In this document: piece by piece, positions 34,043 to 45,749 of the stretch
Position numbering within the stretch: position 1 is the first letter of the stretch
Layout: each line of letters begins with the position of its first letter
Source of the DNA: Dichomitus squalens LYAD-421 SS1
Lineage: Eukaryota; Basidiomycota; Agaricomycetes; Polyporales; Polyporaceae
NCBI RefSeq assembly: GCF_000275845.1
Contig: NW_006766981.1
Span: 12,934 to 66,014, forward strand
Length of the DNA: 53,081 nt
Reading direction: 5' to 3'
Position numbers and translations under genes: made by a program
Notes under the pieces: generated by a model
The model's database searches: none
What the model was told of the DNA's origin: nothing
What the model saw: the letters and a program-made list of their open reading frames with translations, nothing else

Positions 34043-35237
34043 TCATCGGAGCGTCATCGACCGCCCGCTGCAGGTCTGTGGTCAACGGCTAGTCTGAACA
34101 ACGAGAATGTTGGCCAGCCACTTACGTGACAGTCTTCCTCTCCACAGTCGCCTGCTCCGTCTTGGCACGATTGAGTACCTTCTGGAACTCGCTCACACGG
34201 TGACGCATGCGAGAGTGCATGTACGCCTTTGAACACTTGATATGGTAGTGAAGATAGTCACGGAAGAGCTGGATGTGCGTGATCGTCGTGTTCGCAACGA
34301 TGCTGTTGGCGAAGTGGCGAGGGAAGAGTACGAAGGTCACATAGCCGACGTCGTCCGAATCGTGCAGCCCAGGGAGATGCCTGATCTCGAGGGGAGGCTC
34401 GCGTGTGGTGTAGAGGACCTGAGGAGCGCTCTGGATGGTAGGTAGCCGCCGAGCGTCCACGAACTCCTACGTACCAAGGCGCAAAATTATATCTTCTGCT
34501 ATGGGATGAAAGATAGCGGACGAACCTGGAGGAAGACCTTTCCAAACACGCGGTCGGTCTCTTCCCTGAACATAGTCGAGAAGATGACGGTAACGCGATC
34601 GGAGGATGCTTGTACGTAGATTACCTCCTCGTCGCGGTAGTGGAGAGCCATCAAGTCACCCTGACCACTGCCTGCGGCCTCCAATTGCTTCTGCGCGTGG
34701 AAGCCAAGCTCAAAAGGTGCAGCAAGAGCATTGCGCTTGAGTAGGGCAAGGCTCTTGAAGAAAGCATCCCGTTGCTCTAGTATCGCCGTTATGATCTTCA
34801 CTGGCTGTAGATACGGTAGACGGCACACTCACCGCCGTCTGGTGGCAGCTGTTCAAGATCAATCTCCAAGCTGACATTGTATTCGTTCTCGGGCTCGGCC
34901 TTTAGGAGTGGACCGTATTCGCGCTTCAGGATGTCGTGTACGCCATACCGAACGAGCTCATCCCAGCAGCGGATGTTCATGGACAAAACGAGCGCAGTCT
35001 TGCGATCTGGGGTAGACAGGCGGAAACGTACGCCATCAAAGTCCACAAACTGAACATCTAAGCTTGACGGCCTGCAACGACGGGTTGGCGTTCAGTGCAG
35101 GGTGTCACGAAGGATATGCCTACTTGACTGCCTTCTCGCCAAGAGTGGTGTGGATGATGTAGTTGTGAGGCTGCGGTGGATGTTCAGGGACGCAATCGAG
35201 CATGCAAGGAGAGTGTAAATACCTCGAGTAATATCAT
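34043..35237 (-). CDS. ARC35: Arp2/3 complex subunit 2 (p34-Arc)
   Basis: Structural subunit of the actin-nucleating Arp2/3 complex. Minus-strand exons: 35237-35223, 35170-35124, 35071-34833, 34776-34526, 34466-34126, 34067-34043; 918 nt, 305 aa, the family's normal length. Signatures: '[18 protein letters not shown]', '[17 protein letters not shown]', '[16 protein letters not shown]', '[17 protein letters not shown]', '[19 protein letters not shown]', '[12 protein letters not shown]', '[20 protein letters not shown]'. The last 25-nt exon gives the C-terminus 'TGRSMTLR', matching the Gly-Arg-Ser/Thr ending of the family; earlier acceptors would give unrelated tails. The first exon codes only five residues. 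It shares a 258-bp divergent promoter with eIF4B. Confidence 0.92.
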
Positions 35238-35495
35238 GGCGTACGACGGGATATGAGTGGGCGGTGGTGGAGGACGGGCAGTAGAGTAAGTACGGGCGGG
35301 ACGGAGTAGGCGGTGGGGAGGGCGGGGAGCGGGGGAGTCCCGTGACCCCGTCGGGAGCGTGAGAAGACTTGACGAGGATCTCAGACGGACTCTGACTGAG
35401 AAATATTTCCTCTGTCCGATAGACGTTCCTCCAGTCCCCGGACACACCGTTTTCCATCGTCATTGCTACTCTACCCCACCGGGCAGAAATCTAAA
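35238..35495. promoter_or_regulatory. Shared divergent promoter ARPC2/eIF4B
   Basis: 258 bp between start codons. GC-rich on the ARPC2 side, more A/T-rich near the eIF4B ATG. No motif recognised with confidence. Confidence 0.4.
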
Positions 35496-37404
35496 ATGCG
35501 TATGTGCATCCCTACGTCGATTCCAATCGATGCTGATATCAAGGATCCCGTGCAGCGCCGAAGAAAGCACAGAAAATGTCTCTGAACGAGTTCCTGGGCG
35601 ATAGCGGTAAGTCTCCGCATCCTCTGAATAGTCGCACACAGCCCAATGCTCCTTTGTCAAGCCCTGGGATCTTGGGCCGACGAGATGGATTCTCTTCCGA
35701 CTGCTCGTGAGTGCTTCCTGTCTGTGGGAAACCGCAGCCATCTTGACTGCGTCACTTAGCTGCCGCAAGAGCGGATGGGGATGGGCAGAGGGGCGACCGC
35801 CGTCGGGACGACTTCCTTGCATCACGTTGTGAGTAGTTAGCATGTTCCTCCGTCCAATCAAACATACTAAAACATCACCTAAGCGGATCGCGCGCCCATG
35901 CGTGAGGACCTCCCGTTGCCGACAGAACCTCCGTTCACGGCGTTCATCGGGAATTTGGCATTTGACATCACCGAACTGGAACTGGAAGAATTCTTTGGTG
36001 GGGTGCGTGTGTCCTCGCTTGCCGTGGTTGTTCGTGCCTCTAAGCAACCGCAATAGACCAAGTCCGTCAAAATAATTAAAGATCGGGATGACAAGCCGAA
36101 GGGTTTTGGCTACGTTGAATTCAACGACCTAGATGGTCTCAAGGACGCTATCGCAAAGTCAGGCTCGGTAAGCTGCTGAGCCTCCTATATAGACCCCTAA
36201 CTAACGCTTGGTTGAGACCCTTGCTGGCCGTGGCATCAGGGTTAGTGTAGCTGAGCCTCGTAAGCAGATCTACTGCCTCGGTCAAGCTCCGTTATTGATA
36301 GTATTGCAGCAAAGGAGCGCTCCGGATTTGGTAGCGGGGGTTTCGACGACGATGCCAAGTTCGCAGGACCTTGGAGGCGGGACGGACCTCTTCCAGACCT
36401 TCCTTCTCGAGGCGATGGTCCTCGACGGCGCTTCGATGGACCGCCAGGAGCATCCCGTGAACCACCTCCTCCATCCCTCTCCGATACTACATCCGATTGG
36501 CGTTCCTCTCGTTCGGCAGCCCGTGCCCCATCCGCTCTGTCTCCGCAAGAGTCTGAAGGTTCCTTCAAGCGCCGCGGGCCCCCTTCGCGCGAGCCTGCTC
36601 CCATAAGCGCTGCCGACACTGAAGAAACTTGGACGAAGGGTGCGAAGTTCCGCCCAAGTGTCTCTCAGGAGGGCGGAGATCGTGCTGAGCGACCGGGAAG
36701 CCGATTTGGTAGTCTGCGCCGAAGCGACGTGGGTGGTCCTCCGAGCGTACAGGAGGAGAGCGACTGGAGGCGGCCTCGGACTATCTCACGAAACTCAACG
36801 TCGCGTATGTTCTGCTTTCGGATCATGGGAGGTAGTCCATCACTGATACATATCTGCTGCAGCCAACAGCTCGACCCCGCCCACTCCGCAACTGGGTCGC
36901 CGTAAGCTCGAACTGCTTCCCCGTTCATCAGCCTCTACCGCCCCTTCCCCTCTTGCTTCGCCCAATCCCTCCACCGGTCCGAGATCCAATCCCTTCGGTG
37001 CTGCGAGGTAAGCCGGCCCTTATCTACTCTGATTGAGTACGTGCCAATCGCGGCTGCACAGGCCCGTCGACGTGTCCGCGCGAGAAGCCGAGGTGCAGCA
37101 GAAGATCGAGAAGGAGCGTGAAGAAGTGCGCGAGAAGGTCGCGCACGCCCCCATGTCCCGTACTTCCTCCCGGACAAGCTCCCAGCGTCCGACCCCGCCG
37201 ACTACCTCCCCTCCTTCCAACGTGCAAAGTCCGACTACGCCTCAATCTGAGGCCCGTGCCCTCCCCGCCTCCAATGTTCGACCGACGTTCAGCTTCGCCT
37301 CCGCCGCAGCCGGGAAGAAGGACGCAAGCGAGGGCGCTAAGGACGAAGTTTCCAAGATCACAGAGAAAATCGACGAGGTCGAGCTGGAGTCGTCCGAGCA
37401 GTGA
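35496..37404 (+). CDS. TIF3: Translation initiation factor eIF4B-like
   Basis: RNA-binding cofactor of the eIF4A/4F helicase. Ten exons: 35496-35499, 35556-35606, 35662-35706, 35760-35828, 35884-36002, 36057-36167, 36217-36259, 36310-36804, 36863-37007, 37062-37404; 1425 nt, 474 aa. The N-terminus reads 'MPPKKAQKMSLNEFLGD' then 'LGSWADEMDSLP'; it needs the 4-nt first exon ATGC, which restores the basic KK motif upstream of the internal Met. The RRM shows RNP2 'AFIGNLAF' and RNP1 'KGFGYVEF'. After it come a Gly/Arg/Asp-rich region, 'RRKLELLPRSS', 'SNPFGAARPVDVSAREAEVQ' and a Glu/Lys coiled coil. Initiation at the internal ATG (35576) would lose only seven residues. Confidence 0.88.
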
Positions 37405-37922
37405 ACGTCTCCCCCTCGTGGCAGCGCAGAGAGAGGCACAAGAAGTCAAACTGGAACCCCCACCATCCTAGGAGATTATAGTATTACGATATCCTCGGAC
37501 TGCCTCTCGCAGGTGAAAGACATGAAACGTCTACCACACGTCCCAATGCTGTGATCTGTTTTCGTCCTTCGTCGCGCATGTGTTTATCTTATGTGTTTCA
37601 ATATGTGGCCTTGACTTGCCTAGGAGTTCGCCTGATTCCAATCGCTATTGGTAGACGTGCACGGCAATCCATGAGTTGCATGGTTATGTGTTAGACATGG
37701 CTCGGCTGAACGCATAACAGCAATGTCAGGACTGTTTTCGCTATCTCAGAGCATGTAGATGGAGAGTACGCAGACATGCTCTGTATGCATTACCGTCTTC
37801 AAAATTACACATGCTCGGGCTATTTGACATCCCATGTTCGCACACGATCGAGATAGTCATGACGGCATGGAATCGTATACACCCTAGATCATACAAGAGG
37901 ATGTAGGGACACAAGATGCAAT
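37405..37922. other. Convergent 3' region, eIF4B / RPS20
   Basis: 518 bp between stops. No supportable ORF or RNA gene is visible; it presumably holds the 3' UTRs. Confidence 0.5.
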
Positions 37923-38484
37923 CTAAGCAGAGATGGTAACCTCGACCTCGACACCAGGCTCGAGACTGATGGAAGTCTATAAACAATCAAATCGGTCAGA
38001 CTATGAAGTCTACAACCTAACAAATGGTACTTGCAATCTGCTTGACGATTTCAGAGGACGAATGGAGATCGATCAAGCGCTTGTGGATCTTGAGCTCGTA
38101 ACGGTCCCAGGTCTTAGAACCCTCACCGCAAGGCTACAATGATATACTCATCAGACACGTAGTAGCTGAGAGATAGCGCACGAGGGGATACTCACAGACT
38201 TGCGGGTGGTGACCTTGAGGACCTTAGTGGGGAGACGGACGGGACCCTTCACACGCAGCTGCTTATCCTTAGCACGGTTGATGAGGTCCGCCGAGACTGC
38301 CCAATGGCCAGCCGGAGAGGTTAAGTATCTCGCCCGCCTCTACCGTTCAAGTAAGAGACGTACACTTCTCAAGGTTCTTGACATTGCTGCTCGTGAGCGT
38401 GATACGGATTTTGTGGATTTTCGCGGCAGGCACGGGGGCACCGGTCGCATCGTATTCCTTTTCACCCTTAGCGACGTAACTCAT
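37923..38484 (-). CDS. RPS20: 40S ribosomal protein uS10 (Rps20)
   Basis: Small-subunit protein of the head domain. Minus-strand exons: 38484-38364, 38296-38196, 38133-38035, 37976-37923; 375 nt, 124 aa. The sequence is highly conserved: '[19 protein letters not shown]', '[20 protein letters not shown]', '[20 protein letters not shown]', '[16 protein letters not shown]' and '[19 protein letters not shown]'. The last intron (37977-38034) must begin with GC: the only junction that gives the universally conserved 'KQITSIS' is ATT|GCAAGT...TATAG|ACT. Intron 1 uses GTACGT at 38363; the alternative GTGTAC two bases upstream would break the frame. Its divergent partner starts 289 bp away. Confidence 0.93.
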
Positions 38485-38773
38485 CCTGATTGTTGGTGGT
38501 GAGTCAGAAGGTGACTGGAGCGAAGATACAGTCAGTGCTAGGGAAACTCTATGAGCACAGTGAGGACAGACCTGAGGGCGGTTTGTGGATGGTAGGAAAA
38601 ATAAGGTTTGGATGCAGGCGCGGAGGTCATGCAGTTCTCGGTGTTTGCCGGGGACCTGATTCCTAAAGAGTTTGAGGCGATAAGCCGGCTTATGTTACGG
38701 TAACTGCCAATTGCGGTAGGAAATTACCTCACTTCTCGACCGCCACCAACAGCTCGCTGTCTCCGGCAACGCC
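38485..38773. promoter_or_regulatory. Shared divergent promoter RPS20 / Saf4-like gene
   Basis: 289 bp between start codons. It contains a perfect 14-bp palindrome, ATAAGCCGGCTTAT, at 38680-38693, about 80 bp upstream of the plus-strand ATG. A palindrome of this length is a good candidate for a dimeric regulator site (inference). Confidence 0.5.
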
Positions 38774-40026
38774 ATGCAAGGTATGTCGTCGCCCCTGCGA
38801 CTATCGGGAACAAGTCTCTCATGATTACATCTCAGGTTTCAACAAGTATTATCCCCCCGACTATGACCCGGAAAAGCACAGCAGTCTGAATGCTTACCGA
38901 GGTATGCACGGGCCACCGCTCAACTTATATTGCCCTATCGAACCTTCCTTCGGACAGGCAAACATGCCCTCGGTGACAGAGCACGGAAGATAGGCGAAGG
39001 AATACTCATCGTGCGCTTTGAGCTCCCGTTCAATATCTGGTGGTGAGCAACTGTCCGCTTCCCTCCACTGCTCGCTGTCCCTCACATGTCCTGCAGCGGA
39101 ACATGCAACAACCATATTGGGATGGGTGTCCGCTACAATGCGGAGAAGAAGAAAGTTGGCAACTACTATTCGACCCCAATATACTCATTCCGGTGCAAGT
39201 GTCACCTATGTAGCGGCTGGTTCGAGATTCAGACAGACCCCAAGGTACATTTCAATATCTCCCTCCGTGTCGTGCCTGCTGATATTGGGCCAGAACACGC
39301 GTTACGTTGTTGTATCAGGTGCACGACAGAAGGAAGAGGATTGGGATCCCGAAGAGAATGGAGGATTTGCGGTTCATGGTACGCCTTGTTCTACGCTCGT
39401 TCATGTGCTTGACTGAACCTTGGTTGCTGGCAGAAACCGATCCGAATCAAGGGCCTGTCGACCCTCTTGCTGCCCTCGAGAAGTCGACAGACGCTCAGAA
39501 CCACATGAACAACGTGCAGGTCCCTCGCATCGAAGCGTTACAGAACCTTGCAGATCACTATAGTTCCGACCCGTACACCCACTCTCTCCGCGTTCGTAGA
39601 CGTTTCCGTGAGCAGAAGAAGATCGAAAAGGCGCGTGAAGAGGCCGACGAATCGATCAAGAGTGTGTATGGACTCCCGGAGGCCCTTGCGTTGTCAGCAG
39701 AGGACGACGAGACAAGGGCGAAGGCCAAGCAGGAGTGGGAGGAAGGGCGGCAGGCGCTAGAGGAACGTGAGAGTGCAAAGCGACGCAAGCTGGGGGCCGA
39801 GGTCGTTAGCGTCATGCCTCGGGCATCCTCCTCCCGTTCATCAGCTCGCAGCGGACAGTCCAGTCGTCCAAGCAGTAGCAGCGGCAGCAAGACCAGTGAC
39901 CCTGTGAGCGCGCTGCGTGCTAAGATTCTGGGGAATACTGCGAAGCAGAGCATTTCGATAGGTGGTATCAGTCGGTCCAAACCCCCAGACCCGAAATCAG
40001 CTCGAGCCCTGGTGAGACGGATCTGA
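38774..40026 (+). CDS. saf4: CCDC130/Saf4-like splicing factor (CWC16 family)
   Basis: Exons: 38774-38780 (ATGCAAG), 38836-38901, 38958-39042, 39097-39244, 39294-39378, 39434-40026; 984 nt, 327 aa. N-terminus 'MQGFNKYYPPDYDPEKHSSL' and 'RARKIGEGILIVRFELPFNI' are typical of the CCDC130 branch rather than Yju2/CCDC94. The zinc-binding module is C53-x2-C56 ('WCGTCNNHIGMGVRYNAEKK') and C88-x2-C91 ('KCHLC'), followed by 'FEIQTDPKNTRYVVVSGA'. The C-terminal half is a charged coiled coil and a Ser-rich tail. In other eukaryotes this branch associates with the spliceosome (family knowledge). Six exons, the first coding only 'MQ' plus one base. Confidence 0.9.
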
Positions 40027-40392
40027 TGGTATACCCTATGGACTTCGGATCGGATAGCCCCAATGTGTATTGTACCCACTCGTATATGTAGCATAGGACT
40101 TGCTTGATTGCATATTGTACGAACGCAGTGACACCGCGTACATGGTCCCAACGTTCGCACCGGAGTGATCCGGCCCGCCAAGCGACCATGAGTGGGTTTG
40201 CAGTTCTGGCAGTTTGTGGAGAACCACTATATCGTTGCTTGTGCCTATCCGTAAGTCCTTTTATGTCCCCACTCGTGTCTGCGATTATGCTTTGAACGAC
40301 GCCTCAATCAAGAGATAGACCACCCAATACCACCCGGATCATAAGTTCCGATCGCACAACCAGCACTGTCGAGGATTTGTAACATAACCACC
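40027..40392. other. Tandem intergenic region, Saf4-like gene to CobW gene
   Basis: 366 bp on a head-to-tail boundary, holding the upstream gene's 3' UTR and the downstream promoter. Nothing specific recognised. Confidence 0.4.
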
Positions 40393-41774
40393 ATGACAAC
40401 CTCAGAGACGAACAATATACCGATCACCGTCTTCACCGGCTTCCTTGGGGCAGGGAAGACGTCGATCATACTATCTCTCCTGCCCCGTCTGCCTAGAGAT
40501 TACAGGGTTGTCCTGCTCAAGAACGAGTTTGGAGACGTCGAGGGTGAGATGGTACTTCTACTAGGTATGGGTGTATCTTCCACGCTAACGACTTTTGCGG
40601 AGGGTAGTAGACAGCCAGTTGGCAAAACAATCAAGCCTCACTGCAGTCAGCGAGATTCTAAATGGATGCATGTAAGCGCATGGATGATAGCGCTATGACG
40701 ACGACATTCAGTTGTTCATGTCGCCTTCAGGTGCTGCGTCCTCGTCGGGCAAATGAAAACGGCTCTCCTAGAAATCCGAGGTGAGTTAAGGTGTTTTCGT
40801 TCGCCCCGCTGATTGTTCATCTCAGCTTGCTGCAGAGAAATTTCGCCCCGACCGGATATTCATAGAGTGCTCGTTAGTGATTACTCACCCTCATGCCAGT
40901 ACACTAGTCCTGAATTTCCTCCTCCAGCGGCTCGGCTTTCCCTGCGACGTTGGCATTCCAAATACGAGAGCTAGAACGCGAGACGAACGGCGATCTCAAG
41001 CTAGACGCCATCGTGACCGTCATAGACGCGGAGAATTTCACTGGATACGAGGATACCTCGCCGACGGCGAAGATGCAAGCGAGCTACACGGACTTGATCC
41101 TCATTGTGGGTATATTAATCCAAGATAGAGCCAGCGATTCTAACACAATGTGCGTCGACCAGAACAAATGGGAGCATATTTCCGAGCGGCATGTAGACAT
41201 CCTCATCGACCATCTGAATACCCTCAACGACACAACACCGAAAGTCAAGTGCCAAGGTAGACAAGGTGTAGACCCGAGCGTCGTCATGGGGATCGACTCT
41301 AAACTGTTCCGGCTGGGAAGCTTCGAACACACCGACGTCCTTCATCACGATGAGGTGCAAACCCTAATGATCTACAAAGGTCGCAAGCCCACCTGCGTTC
41401 ATGATTGCGCCTCCCACGATGGGCACACACATGCCGATCATGCACATTACAATCACGCTCACAACTTCGAGGACAGCGCCGGAAGGAACACGTCACCCGT
41501 TGCGCGAGATGCCATTTCATCAATTTCGCAGGACACACTCGCCGATGCTCTAGGAGGATTATCGAAGGAGGCAGTGTGGCGAGTGAAAGGCTTTGTCAAG
41601 CTGGAGTCTGGGTATCATATCCTGAATTGGGCATTTGGACGATATGAGTTTACATCCATCAGCGAGGTTCCCGAGGACGTGGGCGTCGTGAAGTTGACTG
41701 TGATGGGTGAAAGAGGGGAGGTGAAGCGGGCCTCGCGAAAGCTTGCAGAGAAGTTGCAAGCTGAAATGGTGTGA
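40393..41774 (+). CDS. CobW/COG0523-family GTPase (putative metal chaperone)
   Basis: G3E-family P-loop GTPase. Exons: 40393-40543, 40608-40671, 40731-40780, 40836-40872, 40928-41105, 41163-41774; 1092 nt, 363 aa. Walker A 'GFLGAGKT' at residues 16-23; the CxCC metal motif of the family is 'GCMCC' (C71, C73, C74), interrupted by an intron in the Met codon; 'RIFIECSG' is the Walker-B-like strand. A His-rich stretch ('SHDGHTHADHAHYNHAH') lies between the two domains. The C-terminal CobW domain includes 'VWRVKGFVKLESGYHILNWA'. The metal-binding residues suggest zinc delivery (inference). The N-terminal CPELVPI docking motif of ZNG1 is absent. The 57-nt intron 5 has no stop in frame, so retention would insert 19 residues. 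Confidence 0.88.
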
Positions 41775-43382
41775 TAGAAGGTACTCATCAGACCCTTCCA
41801 GCTATGAAGCTTTGTACCTCTCAGACGGAACTTTTTAGCTCGTTCCTCACATTGGCGGTCACAAAAAGCTCGCGAGCACACGTGCACGCGATGTGCTGAC
41901 ATTAGGGACGGCGTCTTGGGTGACTGCTACGACTGCTCAGCTTAGCGGAAATGGAAACAGAACTTCAGCCTGGGCAACGGTCGACGTTTGAGTCGTGGTA
42001 CTCGTAACGGGGACATTACGACTGACTGCGACATGCTCCAATACAACTACTTCAACCTCGGCTATATCTAGCTTATCGAACAACGTACGTAGACGGTGAA
42101 CAGTCAACAACACGCCCTCCTCGGGACAGTGAAGTGTTGGTGCTCATTCTAAGTTGTTCCCTACCTTTGGAGGCTACCAAATAGGGGAATATAGGCATGT
42201 GAAGTGCCCAAGTAAACACCGTTTGTGATAATTCGACTGGACGTCGAAGGGGATCGGTGACAACCATCCCCGAGTTCTCCTCCCAGACATGGTAAGTTGA
42301 TGATATCAGAACGCCGGATTGCACGAACGAAGACTACTTAATATCCTCAAACGCTCGGGGAGGGACCATAATAGACGCCGCCCCCTCTCCTGGCACCGCC
42401 ACTAGGCCTTCTTTGTCGGACTGCGCTGAGTCGCTTCGGCCCTGGTGACATACATCAAGTACGTACTGATCTTGTCGTCTGTCCGACGGGGTCGCAGCAT
42501 ACAGTCATAACCGGTCCTCGGGAAACTCCTAAATCCTCCTGCTTTAAATCGTTGTGCATATCCATACTGAATTCTAATAGCCTACTGTTCTCTACATTTC
42601 ATGAGGGGTGACCACAATCGAAGCCATCAGCCTGATCCCGTGCGAGATTCGTCCACAGACCAAATTTGGGACTGGGTTACGCCGAAGTTTATACTTACTG
42701 TACATGGAATTGCCTGGTTTTGGGTAACAAAGTACGGTAAGAAGAAAGATCTCTCCCTCCATCAAAGGCCTTTCGCGACCGGTTCAAAACCAGATTGGAT
42801 CTGCGCAAACGACGATGATTGGTGGTCGGAGGCGATGTGAGAGACCTGAACTGGGAGTGCTGACAAACCGAACAACCCCGCCGGTCTCGGATCCCCTGCG
42901 AATGGACTCCATTATCACATTTTTTGTAATGTTTGGCCTCGTTCTGCGGATCGCACTGTGGGGCTGCTGGCTAATACTTCAGCATCAGCAACCTTCTGAC
43001 AGACAATTGAAGCTCATGTTCCAAGGTCTGGCAGACACTGTCGTGCGCGAGTGGTCGTCCAGTGTCCACTTCCCCGGATTCCAGGGAGCATTGGGCTACA
43101 ACCGGCCAATTGTGACATTTCTTGTCCGCTACCATTTCATCGTGTGGTACCTGATCCTGACAATGGAGATTCCGTAGGCTTATCATTGATCCACATGACC
43201 GGCAGTCGCTGCATCTCAAATCTGGCTCCGACACCTTGGCATCCCAGCCCTCCCATGATTTCTGTGTCATCAATCTCCCTCGGACATCCGAGTGGGGGGC
43301 ACGATGAGATCATATAACTATGCCATACCAGGCCCTCTGCTGCCCTCGAGTTCAGCCCCGTCCCCCAACACTGGAGTCCGCC
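41775..43382. other. 1.6-kb intergenic region upstream of the MFS gene
   Basis: Short ORFs exist (42601-42840, 42815-43177 plus) but have no recognisable motif and no supporting splice structure. No repeats or RNA genes seen. It probably contains the MFS promoter. Confidence 0.45.
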
Positions 43383-45211
43383 ATGTCCTCCATCTCGACG
43401 ACGCCAAAGCTGCTCTCGCCAGCACCCACGAGTGAGCACCCACACAAAAAATCCCCTCTCGACTCGCCTTCCTCACGCTCGTCAGTCACTGTCAACCCCG
43501 CTGAGAACGACCCCGAGAACGATGAAGATATCAACACCCAGTTCGAGCACGAGGTGTACGGTCCCGCCCCCGGTGAGAAGCTTGTCGATCCTTTCGAAGT
43601 AACAATGGGGCCGGAAGACCCAGACAACCCCAAAACCTGGTCCCGTTTGTACCGCTGGTATATCACAATGGCATCAGCCCTCTTGCTGTTGAATGCGTAT
43701 GTGTTGCTTTTTGCAGGACCACTAGTGTGCCGTCTGACATGCTTGACAGTACCTTCGCATCATCTGCGCCCGAGGGCATAGTCACTCAGCTCATTGAAGA
43801 GTTCGGGTTTGGCACCGAAGTCGCAACGTTGACCATCGCAATCTTCATCGCTGGATACTGTGTCGGTCCGTTGATGTGGGGTCCGCTTTCCGAAGAGTAC
43901 GGACGCAAACCCATCTTCATCTTCTCTTTCATCTTCTACACCGGCTTCCAGGTCGGTTGCGCCTTGTCGCAGAACACGGCGTCCATCATCATCTTCCGTC
44001 TGTTGAGTGGCATTTTTGCTGCTGCGCCTTTGGCAAATAGCGGGTGAGTGGCACTGGCCAAGTTTCACTGGAACGAAAAGTATCTCATCAGCCGCCATAG
44101 AGCTGTCATCGCCGATATTTGGGACGCGGATACCCGCGGGAAGGCCATGGCGATGTTCAGTCTTGCGCCATTCGCGGGTCCTTCCATCGGTCCCACTGTC
44201 AGCGGCTTCATGTCCGTCGCTGGCGTTTCCTGGCGATGGGTCTTCTGGCTCCTGACAATGTTCGCTGGTGCCTGCATCGCCATCATCGTATTTACCATAC
44301 CGGAAACGTATACGCCCATACTCCTGGTCAGGCGCGCCGAGAAGCTGCGTAAGGAGTCGGGTGAAAGTCGGTACTGGGCGCCCATGGAAAGGAGGAAGCT
44401 CGCCATTGGCCAGCATATCAAAACCGTTGTAGGCCGGCCTTTCGTCATCTTAGCTCGCGAGCCCATGCTCATCGCGATCACTGTGTACATGAGCGTGCGT
44501 GACTCGCCCGTTCTATCCTACCCGCATGTTTTGGGCTAACACCCTATGTCTCCACAGTTCGTGTACGGCGTGATTTACCTGCTCTTCGAAGCCTACCCCA
44601 TTGTCTTCGGCAGAGGTCACGGCTTCAACTCGGGCTTTGTTGGCCTGACCTTCCTCCCTATCCCCATTGGAGGAGCCATCGGTGTCCTCGTGTACCTCTT
44701 GTACTTTAACCCTCGGTACGAAGCCGCCATGGCAAAGTACGCACCTGCGCCCGTCCCTCCAGAGTATCGCATGGAGCCCGCCATCTACGCCGCGCCGATA
44801 TACGCGCTCTCCTTCTTCTGGTTCGGCTGGACGTCCTACCCCCACATCTCCTACTGGGCGCCCCTCGCCGCCGGCATCCCGATGTCCATCGGCATCGTGT
44901 GGATCTTCCTCGGGCTGCTCAACTACACGATCGACGCGTACCTGTTCGTCGCCGCGAGCGCGCTCTCCGCGGCCACGGTCGTGCGGAGCATCTTCGGCGC
45001 GGTGTTCCCGCTCTTCGCGACGCAGATGTACGACGCTATGAACCCGCGCTGGGCATCGACCCTCCTCGGCTGCGTCGCGCTGCTGCTCATGCCCATCCCG
45101 CTCGTCCTGAGGCGCTATGGGCCACACCTCCGGAGGAAGAGCAAGTACGCTCCCACGGGCAAGCCACGAGCGCCCAAAGAGAGCGAGAAGAAGGGTGCCG
45201 ACGCTGCGTAG
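43383..45211 (+). CDS. MFS transporter, DHA1 family (drug/polyamine:H+ antiporter type)
   Basis: Exons: 43383-43696, 43750-44043, 44101-44494, 44558-45211; 1656 nt, 551 aa. A ~90-residue hydrophilic, Ser/Pro/Asp-rich N-terminus ends at 'PDNPKTWSRLYRWYITMA', the usual entry to TM1 in fungal DHA1 transporters. Motif A is 'GPLSEEYGRKP'; 'FRLLSGIFAAAPLANSG' and 'AVIADIWDADTRGKAMAMFS' follow, then 'FAGPSIGPTVSGF' (antiporter-type motif C). Around 12 hydrophobic segments are visible, split by a central loop with 'YWAPMERRKLAIGQ'. The basic C-terminus ends 'KKGADAA'. Family members export polyamines, azoles or secondary metabolites; the substrate cannot be told. No biosynthetic genes adjoin it. An in-frame ATG at 43320 is a less likely start. 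Confidence 0.9.
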
Positions 45212-45749
45212 GATCTAGGCTTTGGGTGCGTCTATAGGACGCGACGGACCCATCTCATGGTATAAGGGACTTGTGCCCCTTCAGGACATTCATTGACCCT
45301 CTGCATCTCATTGGCACAGTACGGAGCGACCGACAGTCATCATACTATCATACTCATCGTAGCATTGCACCCATAGATCTGTAGGTACACTATACCTTGC
45401 TCTTAATGACACATCGACATACCATCCCTTCTTCTGGAGTGAGGAACCTGCCAAGTCGTCAGCGTTTCAACTGCACTGAATAGTAGAAATCTTTGGTGAA
45501 TGGGAATGTTCCTTCATACTGACTTCCTGGGGATGCAACTGTCAATCGTTGCGAGATGCAATGCGATATCCTCATCGTTGTCTGTTCGTAGGGCTAGCCT
45601 TTGGTGCGGATCCCCATCCTAGACTAGACGCTTCTCTTCCGTGGCGGTGCTTCTCCACAGGTCTCTGTCTTTTGGTCAACAGACGTCAATGAACTCGCAT
45701 CTACGCTGACTGTTCATTACAGAGACTAGTGAATACATAGTAAACATCA
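45212..45749. other. Convergent intergenic region, MFS / F-box gene
   Basis: 538 bp between the MFS stop and the presumed F-box gene end. No gene seen. Confidence 0.4.

Noticed and set aside
34801..34832. A 32-nt intron in ARPC2 ending CCAG
   Set aside because: Too short for this genome. The acceptor ACTAG at 34777 gives a 56-nt intron in the same frame and a protein length closer to the family.
42601..43177. Two overlapping plus-strand ORFs upstream of the MFS gene
   Set aside because: No recognisable domain, no splice structure joining them, and amino-acid composition typical of random frames.
43383..45211. MFS transporter as part of a secondary-metabolite cluster
   Set aside because: Neighbours are a CobW GTPase and an F-box gene; no synthase, P450 or cluster regulator is nearby.
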